From Symbiodinium natans (taxonomy: Eukaryota > Sar > Dinophyceae > Suessiales > Symbiodiniaceae), in the NCBI GenBank assembly GCA_905221605.1, contig CAJNDS010000102.1:646501-706500 (forward strand): a DNA stretch of 60,000 nt. Direction: 5' to 3'. This document shows, piece by piece, positions 39,960-52,012 of the stretch (position 1 is its first letter; every line of letters starts with the position of its first letter). Under the pieces are notes generated by a model. It saw only the letters and a program-made list of their open reading frames with translations, searched no databases and was not told the DNA's origin. The position numbers were made by a program, and so were the translations under genes.

Positions 39960-41260
39960 CAGCCGAAGCCCTGCAGGCCAGTGGCCCGCCCTGGATGCCT
40001 GCCTGGCAAAAACAACAGGTCCGATGGCATTAGAGGCGTTTCCTTTGTTTTTTAAGGAGTTGGGGTTTGCCGGCTGAGGGTACAGGCTGGTGGTCTACAG
40101 GGTGAAGTGTTGGGGGCTGAGGGTGGGTTGAGACCTGGGAGGGTGTGGAGCTCGCGCACTCCGAGACTTCAAGGATTAGTTTGTCTCCTGAAGGCATTCG
40201 TCAAAAAAAAAAAACGCTTGCCAGTTGAGGAAAGGCCTTGCCCAACTTGGATTTAACTCAGTGTCTTCCCCAACTCCTGAAGCCCCCAACATTCCCAACT
40301 CCTGAACCCCACCTCGGGAAAGCGCCCAGAAGAGCGACACCACTGGATGCTCAGAACCCCCGTCTCTTCGCCTTCCGCGAGGTCCACGCACAGGGGAGGG
40401 AGGGGGGGGGGCAGTGAAGGAAGCGCATGCTTCGGGCTCCAAAGGCAGCACCACAAAACCAAAGCGTGCCTAACTCTGAGCAGTTCAGGACTTCAGGGTT
40501 TTCTCGTCATGTTGCATTGACCTGTTGGCTTGAGGCTTCGCGACCTACGTCACTGGTTGGCGCCTGCTTTGCAGAGCGACAGCTGCAAAGGACTCGGCCT
40601 GGAAAAGTGCCGTCACCCACCCCAAAAACCCATACGCATCCCTCACGACACTTGCGTGCCGCGCGTCGAGCTGACGCGAAGGAACTTCACAAGTGTGCCC
40701 CCCCACATTTGCTTGAGGGAGTTCGAAGCCCACCTGCAAAGCAGGCCGAACCCCGAGCCTGCCTTGAAGCCGGCCTTGAAGGCCTCATCCAAAAACAGCT
40801 CGGCACTCAGGCCGAGGCCGCTGGACCAGCTCGCTCACGCGCACCTCACCTCCAGCTAAGCACGAGTATCATCAAGCACCTTGTGTAAAGACACTTTTTC
40901 TCCAGGGTATTACGCCCCGGGGCTCCAGAACACTTTCGGGCTGACTTCCCCCAACCCCCTCAAAACCTCTCTTCGGAGGCCCTCGTATGGAAAAAAGGCC
41001 TTGGCCGCAGAGGACCGTGTGAGCACCGATGACCTGGGCCAGGAAGCTTTCTGTGCTTTGGGCCTCCTTCTGAGGCGACTTTCGGGGCGTTCAGGGCGCA
41101 AAGGCTCCCCAAAACCCTGACTCCCAGCCCGAAAACCTGAACGCTGACCACCCCCGAACCCAGCAGTGTCTTCGAGCCAAGCCGCCGTCGAACTGGAAAT
41201 GACGACTCGGAAAACCAGCGTCTGTCCAGAGCTGGGATCCACGACCTCAGCACCACAACA
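39960..41260. other. Unassigned; one protein-like minus segment
   Basis: The minus strand at about 40715-40560 reads HASVVRDAYGFLGWVTALF then QAESFAAVALQ, which looks like real protein but matches no family I know. The rest of the stretch shows no clear gene. Confidence 0.3.
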
Positions 41261-41261
41261 A

Positions 41262-41406
41262 ATTTTGGGGTTTAGGGTTGAGGGTTGAGGGTTTAGGGTT
41301 TAGGCTTTAGTCCTTCAGGATTGTTGGAGGGTTTTGGGGCTCGATGGGGTGGGGGGTACTTGACGCCCCACCCCAAAAAGAGCCCCAAAACCCTCCTCCA
41401 ACAATC
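41262..41406. repeat. TTTAGGG tract followed by a stable hairpin
   Basis: 41262-41310 is TTTAGGG/TTGAGGG-like. 41318-41406 is an inverted repeat with left arm GGATTGTTGGAGGGTTTTGG and its mirror ending CCTCCAACAATCC. The loop contains GGGGTGGGG against CCCCACCCC, so it extends the stem. There is no coding capacity. Confidence 0.85.
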
Positions 41407-43200
41407 CTACGCAAGAATGCGGAAGGTTCCAAAGCAAGGGCCAACAGGAATTCGCCGACAAGCGCGCCGAACCCAACCTACGAGGCAGGTTGAACCCTGT
41501 GGTTTCAAGAGGGTTGGCGGCTTTCGAGATTCTCAAGGCGACGATTCCCTGCTGAGCTGCTGGCAAACGGCGGGCCATCCCAGCGAGGATACTTGTCGCC
41601 ACCTGCACGAAACCCTCTTCAAAAAACACTTGCAACGTTGGGCCCCAAGAGACGACTCGCAACGAAACCAGACAACATGTTGACAGCGACGAATTGAAAG
41701 CAACATGTGGCCACTGACATGTAGTCAAACTCCGTGACCTGAGCATGACCAGCCAAAACCACCAAACAACACACAGCCTTGCCGAACCATCCCGCAGGTT
41801 TTGAAAGTTTGAATGCTGGAGGCTACACCCTTCAACCCGAGAATGACACAATTGGGTTTGCCTTGGTGCGGCCGGGTGCGTGCCAACGGGCGTCCATCTA
41901 GCTCGACCTCGTGCTCAAGGCTTGAGTGCTCAGAATGCTGGTAAGGGTCTTCGTGCTGGGGGTTTGAAACTCGTCGTTACGTCGTGAGGAGATGCTGCTG
42001 TCAACTTCAAAGCACTTCCGAAACTCATGGACTCTCCACCTTGCAGTTTGACAGTGCAAAAAGGGGTTCTGTGGCTCGTGTGGGGCTGAAAGCGAACGAG
42101 GCATCCTGCCTCCACCCAAGGGGACTGTGACCCCCAGATGCTGAACACCCGCGCCAAGTTGGCTCCTACGCAGGACGGCATTGTTCAGAGACTTCCGACT
42201 TTTTGCAACGAAAATGTCAAGACAGGCACCACTTCCCTCTCCCTCATCGCATGGCACGGAAATGCAAGGTGCACGATAGCAAAATGGAAGTTTGCACTCA
42301 TGCTCCCCAGCCTTGGCACTTGATCTCAAGCATACCATGGGGCTCGGGCTAAATCAACTGGGCACTCAATCTGCAAAGTAACACTTTGCAACTGCATCAC
42401 GTCAGGTCTTTCTGCAACTAAGGCTACCGTTGTGCTTAGAACAGGATTTTGTTGCAAGGCTCAGCTCCGATGGGTTGTGTAATGCAACTAGTGCATGTTG
42501 CTCTTTTTTCTAAACTGGTTGCTTTACAAGTTGCGGCACGAGATCTGTTGCAAATCGCTTGGAATTAAAACCACGCCGCACTGCTAAGGCACCATACGCA
42601 CGTGATGCATACAGAGTTCGGCCCGATATGGCATCCTAGACGACTAGCCAAGGCGGGCTGAAAGTGCTACCGTTGGCAGCGGCGCCGTAGGGTTCATGTA
42701 GGATCTTGGAGATCTTGTTTTCTCGGCAGTTCGGTGAAACACTCTAAAGATGTTTGTGGATGGGTGTTTTCTAAACCAATTTTTTTCCATGTCGGTAACC
42801 CTCTTAGAGGGTTTCGAGGAGGTCTCTTGGCGACACACAAGATTCCAGGTTCTGACGTCATTTTTTTTTTGGACTGGCGCCCCTTTACTACATCAGTAGC
42901 ACAGTAGGCCGGTCTTGTTGGGCTCGACGTAACGGGTGAAACGAAGTCAGCGCGCGCAAACCACCAAGAACACCACGCAACCACCCAAAAAACAAGAAAA
43001 CAGAAGCAACAAACCAAGCAAAGGCGCCGAACTACTAGGAAACCCCACGCACTCAGTACTCGAAGTCGTCGTTGAAGTCCCGGTGCAATCATACAGCACT
43101 GAGCATGCGGGGAGTCGCAAATTGCGACACTGCCAGATCTTCAAAATCACCATCATGTAGCTACTGGTGCGACGTCATTCGGCTCGAACCAAGGTCATCA
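41407..43200. other. No gene recognised
   Basis: The minus frames at 41315-41851 and 41898-42338 show no motif, and the first crosses the hairpin. From here on the telomere-like arrays are absent. Confidence 0.45.
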
Positions 43201-43234
43201 TCGATAGTCAGGCTCCAGTGCTCGTCTTCAAGGA

Positions 43235-44740
43235 CACATCACGGACCCGCATTGGCAAAGGGATGGTACAGGTCAGACTCCCCAAAGGAGAGGAAAGACG
43301 TGCGCATGCCCCATGGTGGTCAGCCAGTGGGGACTTAACAGAAAGAACAATCAAGGCAAGACCGGCCCAGGGCACTCCATGGTGGTCAGCCAGTGGAGCA
43401 GCCCCGAGCGGAAGGTTCACCTCTCACCCTGGCTTGCAGCTGCGCCCACCTAGATAGATGTCCGCGCACAAGCACAGTCTCAGCAGACAGCCAAAGCGGA
43501 GGCCACACACGCAAGCCCGAAAGCTCGCCGGGGTTTCGGGGACCACAATCTGGCAGGCCACGGTCCCTCCAGAGTCCAAGCCAATAAGATACGTCGGCAG
43601 GGAGATGTGAGGGCTCACATCACATTGGCAGCCTGCAAGAGCGCTAAGATCTCAGTGGTACACACAGCTTTCGTCCAGGCGATGCCGTCAGGTAGCATCC
43701 AGGCGGGCGAAGATTCTGCCTGTCCTGCCACAAGCCAAGCACAGACGACAATGACCCTTTTGAAGGCCAAGTTATTCCACAGGTAGTCGATACCTCCAGG
43801 CCAGGGCAGTAGGTGCCTATTCTCCACGTAGAAGTGCCCACAGCCTGGGAGAGGCAGCACCGCCGCATTGGTCTCTCCAGAGTCGATATTCGGCCGTCAG
43901 GATCCCGTACCCGTCGTCCAGGACAGATAACAAACCCGCAGTGGCAAAGGTGTGTGACGGGTCAAACACTCCCCAAGGAAAGGAAAGACGTGCGTATGCC
44001 CCATGGTGGTCAGCCAGTGGGGACTTAACAGCAAGAACAATCGAGGCAAGACCAGCCCAGGGCACTCCATGGTGGTCAGCCAGTGGAGCAGCCCCGAGCG
44101 AAAGGTCCCCCGCTCACCCTGGCTTGCAGCTGCGCCCACCTGGAAGGATGTCCGCGTGCAAGCAATGTCTCAACAGACAGCCAGAGGGGAGGCCACACAC
44201 GCAAGCCCGAAAGCTCGCCGGGGTCTCGGAGACTGCACTTTGGTAAGCAGTGGTCCCTCCAGAGCCAAAGCCAATAAGGTACGTCGGCAAGGAGATGTGA
44301 GGGCTCACATCACTTTTGGCAGCCTGCAAGAGCCCAAGATCTCCATGGTATACACAGCGTTCGTTTAGGTGGCGCCGTCAGGTAGCATCCAGGCGAGCGG
44401 AGAGCCAGCCAGCCCGGCCACAGGCCAAGCATAGGCGACGATGGCCCTTTTGAAGGCCAGGTTACTCCAGTGGGTGTATATTCTTCAGACATAAGTGCCC
44501 GCAACCTGGGAGAAGCAGCACCACTGCATTGGCCTCTCCAGAGTCGTCCTTCGGCCGAGATACCAGAAAGGGGAGGATCGCATTGCCATGACCCGTGATG
44601 AGCGGTGGGGCAACCAGTGTGGGCGGCTGCTGGGTCTCAAAGCCGAGGGGTTTTTGCAGTGCCATAGCACAGAAAGGGCAACCTATCCGGTCAAAGAGGG
44701 GCGGAGGAGAGGAAGACTGGGCAGTCTTACCTTGGACATA
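43235..44740. repeat. 690-bp tandem duplication
   Basis: Sequence around CCATGGTGGTCAGCCAGTGG at 43311 recurs at 44001 with the flanking several hundred bases nearly unchanged, a period of 690 bp. Shorter related pieces with the same 20-mer (variants) occur at about 43379, 44069, 44779, 45147 and 45201. Confidence 0.85.
43424..43868 (-). pseudogene. Hydrolase-like gene fragment, copy A
   Basis: The minus strand contains LPLPGCGHFYVENRHLLPWP, NNLAFKRVIVVCAWLVAG, WMLPDGIAWTK, EILALLQAAN and, in another frame, SPHISLPTYLIGLDSGGT. The glycine-rich turn after a hydrophobic strand and the preceding LLLPG strand suggest an alpha/beta-hydrolase-like fold, with GxSxG degenerate. Frames break at least once. 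This is the first unit of the 690-bp tandem duplication; a third copy lies at 52.64-53.40 kb. Confidence 0.5.
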
Positions 44741-44752
44741 ACCGATGAACAA
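44114..44752 (-). pseudogene. Hydrolase-like gene fragment, copy B
   Basis: Same order as copy A: ILPFLVSRPKDDSGEANAVV, LLLPGCGHLCLKN, FKRAIVAYAWPVAG, WMLPDGAT then a stop, MEILGLLQAAKSDVS and SLPTYLIGFGSGGTTAYQ. At least one in-frame stop and a frameshift break it. It is nearly identical to copy A in its 3' half, so the duplication is recent. Confidence 0.5.
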
Positions 44753-45355
44753 TCAAGGCAAGACCAGCCCAGAGTACTCCATGGGGGCCAGCCAGTGGTA
44801 CAGCCCCGGGCGAGAGGCACTCACTCCACTAGGCTCACCGCATCGCCCACCCAGAAGGGTGTTCCCATCCCGACAAGTTACTTCAACCAGCCAGAAGGGA
44901 GGTCAATGCGCGTCAGTAGCGACCGGTTCTACTGGGGGAAACGCCAGTCCTTGCACAGAGCGGAGCAGTGGACCTCAGGGTTTGCCAATGTTGCACGAAT
45001 CCTTACTTCCACAAGGCAAGAGGAAACGGCAGGGTCAACTACAAGGGCCGAGGGCTCAGGCACCTTGAATTTGTACACCTCCCCACAGTTGCCGAGGCAG
45101 GTTGGGGTGCCATGGAAACTTCCTATTACAAGCGTCCGTGCGCCCCATGGTGGTCAACCACTGGGGACTTACAAGCGAGCACTGCGGACCAGCTCAGGGT
45201 TCCCCTTGGTGGCCAGTGGGGCAGCCGCGAGCCGCAGCCAAGAGCAGCAGGCTCCCTGGAGGCTCCCATTACGGAAGCCATTGAGTAGCGACAGCTACCG
45301 ATTCAGATAATACAATCCAGTGGTCCCACCCATGCAGTCAGGCAGGTGTGAGGGA
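44753..45355. other. Partial repeats of the tandem unit; no gene
   Basis: Carries degenerate pieces of the 43-44.7 kb unit around 44779, 45147 and 45201. The plus frame 44495-45310 only reflects the reverse of the duplicated sequence. Confidence 0.5.
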
Positions 45356-47538
45356 TTATTGCCAAGGGCCTTCCCAGTGAGAGCGTCGCGGGCGGTGGCC
45401 TGCAGAGACAGTATGGGCCCGTCCTCCTGATACTTGTGGCAACTCCTCCTCGCTAACCCCCCACTCAGGGATGCTAGTTGGGATGGAGCCCCCTATGTGC
45501 CGTTTCATTGAGGCTTGTGCTGCCTGCCACATCGTCCGGATGGCATCCTGTATTTGCCGATATTGCACCACACCTTCGTCCCGATACTGAAAGGGGAAGG
45601 TGGTAAGCGCGGCCGCGAGGGCCGAGGGCTCGGGCTCCTTGGGAGTGCCATGGCAGTACAGCTTGAACCAGAAGCTGTTGAGTTGCTGCTTAGTTGGATG
45701 CTTGGATCTTGCGAGCCCCTTGAGGGCAGCCCAATGAGCAGTGGCAGCATCATACCACGCATTCCTGGAACGCTGGGGCCCGTGCCTATTAGGTGTTGTG
45801 CTGAGCCCTTTCCAATGCTCATCGTCAATGACCGGCAGCCGAAAAGGAGCAGCGACGTCCACTTCTCGCAAGGCCGCTAGGTCAGTAGTTCGCAGTTCAG
45901 AGAAACGCCAATCGTGCACCTGCGCCTCTGATTCGTCCGCTTCCTCTGCCAGGTCCTCCATCGATGCGGGGGACACAGGTTCCGTGCCGGAGGAGACACT
46001 GTACACATCCGGCGAGGTTTGGACCTCGTTCACACCCGCGGTTTCGATACGGGGCGAGGCAAGTAGGCATTCCAAGGGCAGCACACGCCGAAGGAAAACA
46101 GCCATCCGAGCAGTGGTGCGGGCCATTCCAAGTTATAGACGGACCAAAAGTGCTCAATGTCCTGATTGGCCACCGAGGCTGCTAGGGCGAGCCTGATGGC
46201 CTCAAGAAAATGGGCAGGGGGCAACTCCGGCTTAAACTCTTGGTATTGGCGCTGCCCAAGCGTTTGTGAGCCCTGCAGCGAAATTCCAAGGAACGCATTC
46301 AGGCTAGGCTGCTGTGCGAGCCGGGCCGCTTCCATATCCGTGTGTTTGGCGGCCGCCGCCCATGCCTGCAAGGCCTCCTGGGACACCTGCCCACTGACCT
46401 GAGGGAGTCCGCTACTCGGGTCCACCGTGTACTTGGTTGTAGGGCATGTACGCATCCGATAAGCGCGGCCGGCAAGGAAAGCCACCATGGCCGCTGGCGG
46501 CACGTTGACCTGGAGGTCAGTAATCCTGTGGTCGGATTCGGGAAAGCCCACAACAATGGGCTCCAGGGGGCCTTTTTGGTGGGATTCAAATGCGAGCAGG
46601 AGCGCACCCAGCCAATAATCCGGGTCAGAGTAGCACATCATGGCCGGAAAGCTGGCGTTGATGACGCTCGGCATATCCGCCACCGCGAAGAAAAGATCCG
46701 CAATATACTGGGCAGTGGTCAGGAACCCATACCCTACCAGGGACTCCGAGAGTCTTGCTTTATCTAACTGCGGAACCGAGCAAGCCAACATATTCGCAAG
46801 GTCAACATGTTGCAGCGCTCCCGACAACCGAAGGCATTGCGCAATGATGGGGTCGTAGACCTTCAGATAAGACGCCGGGAAAGTCTCAGGCAGATGAAGA
46901 AGGGTGTCTGCGATTTTTATCAACGCGTCCGCATCCTGTAGCTGGTGTGGTAAGCCATTTAACAACTCTTCATAGGTCCTGTATGCACGAAGCTGCTGGC
47001 AATGCGTCGTGAGATGATTCGAGTCACGCAGGCTCATGTAGGGTCTAGGCTTGACATTCTTCCCAAAGTGATGTCCTGCTTGGAGTGCACGCCACATGAG
47101 CCCACAGACCGATGTTGTTTTGCCCTGCATTGGGGGCGTATTGGCTGAGGTGCTGGGATCGCGAGTGGCGCTGGGTTCGCTTGGCCCTCTCGGCTTGGCT
47201 TTTCGCGGTTCAAGCGGCTCTTGAGAACCGTCGTGATCCTGTGCGAGGGGCCGACTTTCCTTGCGGACATGGGCAATGGGCACCTGCCGAGCAGCGATGG
47301 GGGTCAAGCCAGGGGGAGGCACAGGGAGATCTGCGATAGGCTCTGCTGGTCCAGGTGGGTTTTTTGGGGGCTTGGCGCAAGGGGACCGAGATGCATCGAC
47401 GTCCCTGGCTCGCTCCGGAGATGCAGTACGTGGTGGCCGGGTTCTGGGGCTAGGGGGACGACGTACTCCTAATGTTGCCGCTACGGTGGGGAGGGGCCGA
47501 TGGGGTACCGCCTCCTCCCAATGCCAAATCGCCTCCAT
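45356..47538 (-). pseudogene. Conserved-looking protein of unknown function with one frameshift
   Basis: Upstream frame 47538-46030 (502 codons) has a Pro/Arg-rich N-terminus, then well-structured sequence, for example YEELLNGLPHQLQDADALIK, DPDYWLGALLLAFES and VAFLAGRAYRMRTCPTTKYT. Around 46110-46130 the reading passes to frame 46126-45356 (RRVLPLECLLASPRIETAGV, HWAALKGLARSKHPTKQQLN, TSIPEWGVSEEELPQ). Together it would be a protein of about 720 residues. I recognise no domain. It might belong with the hydrolase-helicase family beside it, with which it is divergently arranged 50 bp apart; that is context only. Confidence 0.5.
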
Positions 47539-47879
47539 CAGCAGGAGTCGTCACACTAGTCGCCACAAGCGGCCAACTGAGGGTCTGCGATGGTTGCCTG
47601 CGTATCAGGGTTCCGCTCGCCGGCCCTCCTGGGAGTGCCACAAGGGGTGCGGGACACATCACGACTGGGATGCGGCGGCGGGCTGACCGCAGCAGCAACA
47701 GAGCCCCTGGCAGCCTTGGGCCCAGGCCTGGTCCATGGCGTGGTCCATCTCCCGCCACGAGGCGGCCCTGCCATAGATTCGCACGGGGCAGGAGATTGCT
47801 TTGGTGTCGATGCAACCACTCCTGAGACAACCCCCTCATCGAGGCTGGTACTACTCGCGGGCACAGGGCAGGAGGCGAA

Positions 47880-50800
47880 TGTTGCTAGTGCGGTGGCATC
47901 CATAGGCTCCGCGTTGGGCCAAGCGCTTCAGCGAATCATCATGCCCAATGGAGCGCCCACTCCATTGCCTGGCATGCATGATCAGGTGCCGTTGGACCAA
48001 GTCCACCTTTTGCAGTGCCTGCGCAATACCCCTCTTGCTGGAACAAAGGCCAGCAGGCACTCGGACTTCGTGTTTGCGTGGGCGTTGCTCGGCAGGTATG
48101 TGCATGAGCTTGCGTGGAAGACGGCGAATCTTAAGGTTGGCCGGCCGGAGCCACAGATTAACTTTGGCAGCTCCCCTGTTGGGCAGGTAAAAGGAGTCCG
48201 AACTTGGGGGCAAGGTCCTTACGAGCAGGGCTTCCTCCCCTTGCTCATCGGTTATGGCAGTTCTCATTCCCGATTGGCGATCCTCCCTGGTCCCGACTTG
48301 TTCATGGCCAATCGTTACGCGGAGGTTATGCCCCCCCCGTTTGTGCACGGATATGGCGCTAAAGGGAAAGGTATCTTGCAGCTCTGGGGGAACGTGCACC
48401 GGCTGCCCACCTTGCCCGAGTCCATTTGGGGCAATGGTTCCACCGTCCCTCTGTGGGCTTCGGTAGGAAAACAGGGCAGCGGGCCAGTGAGGCTCCAACT
48501 TTTCGCTGGGGTTCTCATGTATTGGAAAAAAGAGGTCTTGTCCTCTTGCAAAGCCACCCCGAAATGGCGCAGTCGGCCTAACACCCCGAAAGGGCAGCTA
48601 GCCATGCTGGCTGCCGCCTCGCATGCATGGTTTGCACAGGCGGATTTGCCCTGGACTCTCTTTGTGGAAGATACTAAGGCCACGCCTTTGGGCTTAGCCA
48701 ATACTGGGACGACGGACTAGCCCTGCGGGTGCAGCAAGCCCTTGCAGCCTTCGCCTTTCCTGCTTTCCAGTACCCGCCTCCAAAGCCTTACTTAACGCCT
48801 GCAGGGGAGTGTCGGTCGCTCTTCATCAGTGGGATGAACGGGAAGAAAGAGAATACGCCCCCCTCTGTGTCCGGCAGTATCATCCACGCCGCCAACTCTT
48901 ATGCACTGACGGGCCTGGAGATGGAGGCAGTCCGTGACAACCAGGGTAAGTCTGTCAGATACGACCTCACTCATCGCCCGCTACTGCTCTCGTCCAGCGG
49001 CAACGCATCCCATGCTCTGCTGCTCCTGCCTCAGGCTGCCCAGTTGTGGGCGCGTGCTCTGTACCCCAATGTGGAAGGATGTGGATTGCCTGCTGCTGTG
49101 AGAGCTAGGATTAGCTCCGTCGAAGCCTCCTTAACAATGCACCCTGCCTTGGCCCATTTGCACATGCCACACACTGCTGCGTTAACGGCTTTGCATGTGA
49201 GCCTCGCCGCGGGTAGAGCAGGTGAATGCAAATTGCGCGTCGCTGGATTCTCAGCTGGTTCCTATACGGGCGCAGCTGCGGTTATTGCTTGGCACGAGCG
49301 TCAACAACTTCCCCAATGCAAGGGTGACTTTGTCCCCATCGACGCACGCTTGGGCGGAATAGCCATGCCACGAGCCATGTTGCGCTATATTCTCGCCTCG
49401 GAATTGCGGCATGCTGTTCGCCTTGTTCACCATGAGAGCGACCAGCTCTGCATCTTCCGATTGTGGTTTGCAGTTGCTGGCAAAGTCCCCGCCAAAGGTA
49501 CTGCCTTGCTGGTTACCTTGCGAGAGGGAGGACGGGATGTACCCCGGTGTGTTCATTGAGCTCCTATCCCCTAAAAAGCTCCGCACCGGCCCGGGCGGGA
49601 GCAAAGCAATGCAGCCAGTCAATCTCACCATTGCCCTGCTCCTGACAGATGAGCAGCACAGCCATTTCGTGAACCAACACACACTACCAAGAGTTAGCCA
49701 GCTCGAGGTGCTGCCTGGTGGAGCTTCCACCCCGCTTTGGGATACACTGCTGCACATGCCCAAGGAGCGGCAGCATGTCGCATTAGGAATTCCGATGGAA
49801 GACTCACCTCTTGATGCCATTCGGCAACCACACTGGCTGCCGGGTTTTCTCACGGACCTTGTGCTTGTTCTGATCATCGGATTGGTTGTTAGAGGGCATT
49901 GGCACGATTTGTGGGCCCAGTTGATTCATCCGGAGGTTTGCCAAGTTTTCAGGGGTAGGCATGAAACGCAAACTGATCAACCATCGCCAGCCGGAGGCCC
50001 AGGGTCCACGAATCCCTTGAATACCTTCCTCACAAATTGGCTCGCTGAGGAGCAAACTTATGGCAAGGAATGGACTCCGCAGCTACTGACCGGCGTGTTA
50101 GCGACGCTACCAGATGCTCCGCTGCCCAGCCAAGAGGACGCCCGGACTCCTGCGCTGTGGCATGCGGAGTGTCTGCGCTTGCCCCCTGACTCGTTGAGCA
50201 ATGAACACGACCCGCGGAATCGAGCAAGTATTTTTGCGCTCGCGGTGGGCCCCACCTTCCTGGCGTGTCTCGGCGACACCTTTTGGGGAGCTGATGGCCA
50301 TCTGGCGGCGCTGCTGGGAGCTTGCTCCTACGGTTTGGCTGCAAATCGCACCTCCGTTTTCATTCCTGGAGCGCCTGGCAGTGGCAAAACGCGCTCATGT
50401 GCTTTTCTTGGAGTGCTTGTGGCTTGCCTGACGAGTCGACTTACCCTGTACACTGCTCATGGCAACGAGTCGGTCCGGGCCTATGTCGAGACGGTGGATA
50501 GGTTAACGTCAGCCAGCAATGACTTTGCGCATCACTCGCATACCGGGCAACAAGGAAAAGGATACTTACAAGCTCCCCTTTGACGCGCATGATGTGAATC
50601 GAGGACTACTGGTAACTGGTAGCCACCACACACGGGACGATCGTGGCACGGCTCAGCTTCCCTTACTCGTTGCTCATTAATCGCCTAAAGGATGTGGAGC
50701 TGCTGCTCCGAGATGAAGCACAGCAACTGGGCACACCAGGCTCCAATACCATTCTGACACACATCAAGCATGCACTTGTCGTCATGATCGGCGATCACAG

Positions 50801-50939
50801 ACAGCCCGCAGGAGGGTCTCGACCCAACTACCACTATGTCACTGAACTGTTGGAGCAAAAGACTTGTGGCCTCAATGCGGTCCCTGCGGACCTTTACACG
50901 CCGGCCACCTTGCCCGCGGCAGTAAAGAGAGTGTCATGA
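47880..50939 (+). pseudogene. Hydrolase-helicase family gene, broken by several frameshifts
   Basis: On the plus strand: PLPGMHDQVPLDQVHLLQCL, RHSDFVFAWALLGRYVHELA, PPPFVHGYGAKGKGILQLWG and PVRLQLFAGVLMYW. After a shift near 48690 comes an alpha/beta-hydrolase-like segment with nucleophile elbow VAGFSAGSYTG (GxSxG, near 49244) and GGIAMPRAM. After a shift near 49535 comes a P-loop GAPGSGKT (50368-50391) and TAHGNESVRAYVE. Two further shifts (near 50515 and 50640) lead to DEAQQ (50712) and GDHRQPAGG (50790). Walker A, DEAQ and GDHRQ are motifs I, II and III of superfamily 1 helicases. The whole is a family I know from dinoflagellates with no assigned role. At least four frame changes make it a pseudogene here unless short introns explain some. 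It ends against opposite-strand coding sequence at about 50930. Confidence 0.65.
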
Positions 50940-52012
50940 TCAAGCAGCACCAGGACTAGCCCCGGCGCCAAGACCCTAAGGACCGCCAAAACTTCCGGCC
51001 CAGCCCATGTAAAGTGCACAGCAGCCATCCCCGCGGCCTGCGTGTTCACAAGGATGGGAAACCACTTTTCCTTGTGCGGACCCTCCCACTGCATTCGGGC
51101 AACAAGATGCCGTACAAACAAGGGAAAGTGTGGGATGGACAAGAAGCAGCGACTATCAGTGACCAAGAGGAGGACGTGGGCACCCGCGGACTCCGCAGTC
51201 CGGAGCTGTGGAAGCAAACAGCCAAGCAGTGCCTGGTAGTCGATCGCAGGATGGAACCCTTGAGGGTCAGGCGGCTCACCGACGACTGCTCCCGCGGCCG
51301 CACGCAGTGGCAGCACGCCGCCTGGGGTGGGTTCCGGGAAGTTTTGATCACTCTCTAACGCATGCGTGAGGTCGGCTGGTTCGGCAGGCCCTGGCTCATT
51401 GGCAACATTGAGCGCGTTAAGCTGATGTATGGCCTGCATGGCCGTTGCCGCCAGGGCTTGCGGGCATGCGTGGGCAGCGTCGTGCCAGGGCGGCAGATCC
51501 TCTGATGGTGGTGCTGGAGGTGGCAACGACTGGGAGGTATTAAGCTCCTTCCCACCGTCCTCGCTGCGCTTGTGTTCCCTGACCCGGGGAGGGATCGGTG
51601 GTGCAGGAGGTCGGGGCTATTGCCCGGCCAGAAAACGCTGGGTTGATTCGGTGTTGGAGCCTGCATGGCAAGGGCGACAGGGCTGCCTCCCTACCCGCTT
51701 CGTGTCCGGTGGCTGCACATGCGCAGGGGGGGGATCTATCGCGCCAACAGGCAGGGCACTCTGTGGTGTAGATAACACACGCCCCGTAAGGGCACTGCGA
51801 TGTGGCATGCTGCCAATGCCTGATCTCCCTGCATGCAGGAGAAAACAGCGGACGGTGGGTTGCAGGGCGAAGCAAATTGAGTTGCTGTCTCTCAAAAAGG
51901 CAGAGTGATCTAGGCGCAGCAGATGTTGCACTTCCGGCGGGAAGCATTGGCACCAACCGGCTGCATCCAGTTCAGCAGGTCGGATGACGCCTGCTTGCAA
52001 CTGCCTGGTCAT
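50925..52012 (-). pseudogene. Fragment of a second dinoflagellate-type gene, opposite strand
   Basis: The minus frame 51526-50894 reads GAHVLLLVTDSRCFLSIPHF, VRHLVARMQWEGPHKEKWF, ILVNTQAAGMAAVHFTWAG and VLAVLRVLAPGLVLVLLDHD, then loses similarity at about 50930. Upstream minus frames (51666-51355, 52012-51540) are Pro/Arg/His-rich and may be its N-terminal part in shifted frames. The LDHD strand end and the VHFTWAGP pattern recall nucleotide-sugar transferase-like folds (DxD after a beta strand), but this is a guess. Confidence 0.45.

Noticed and set aside
44495-45310. 271-codon plus-strand frame
   Set aside because: It is antisense to hydrolase-like copy B and crosses degenerate repeat pieces. 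The minus-strand reading has the recognisable motifs.
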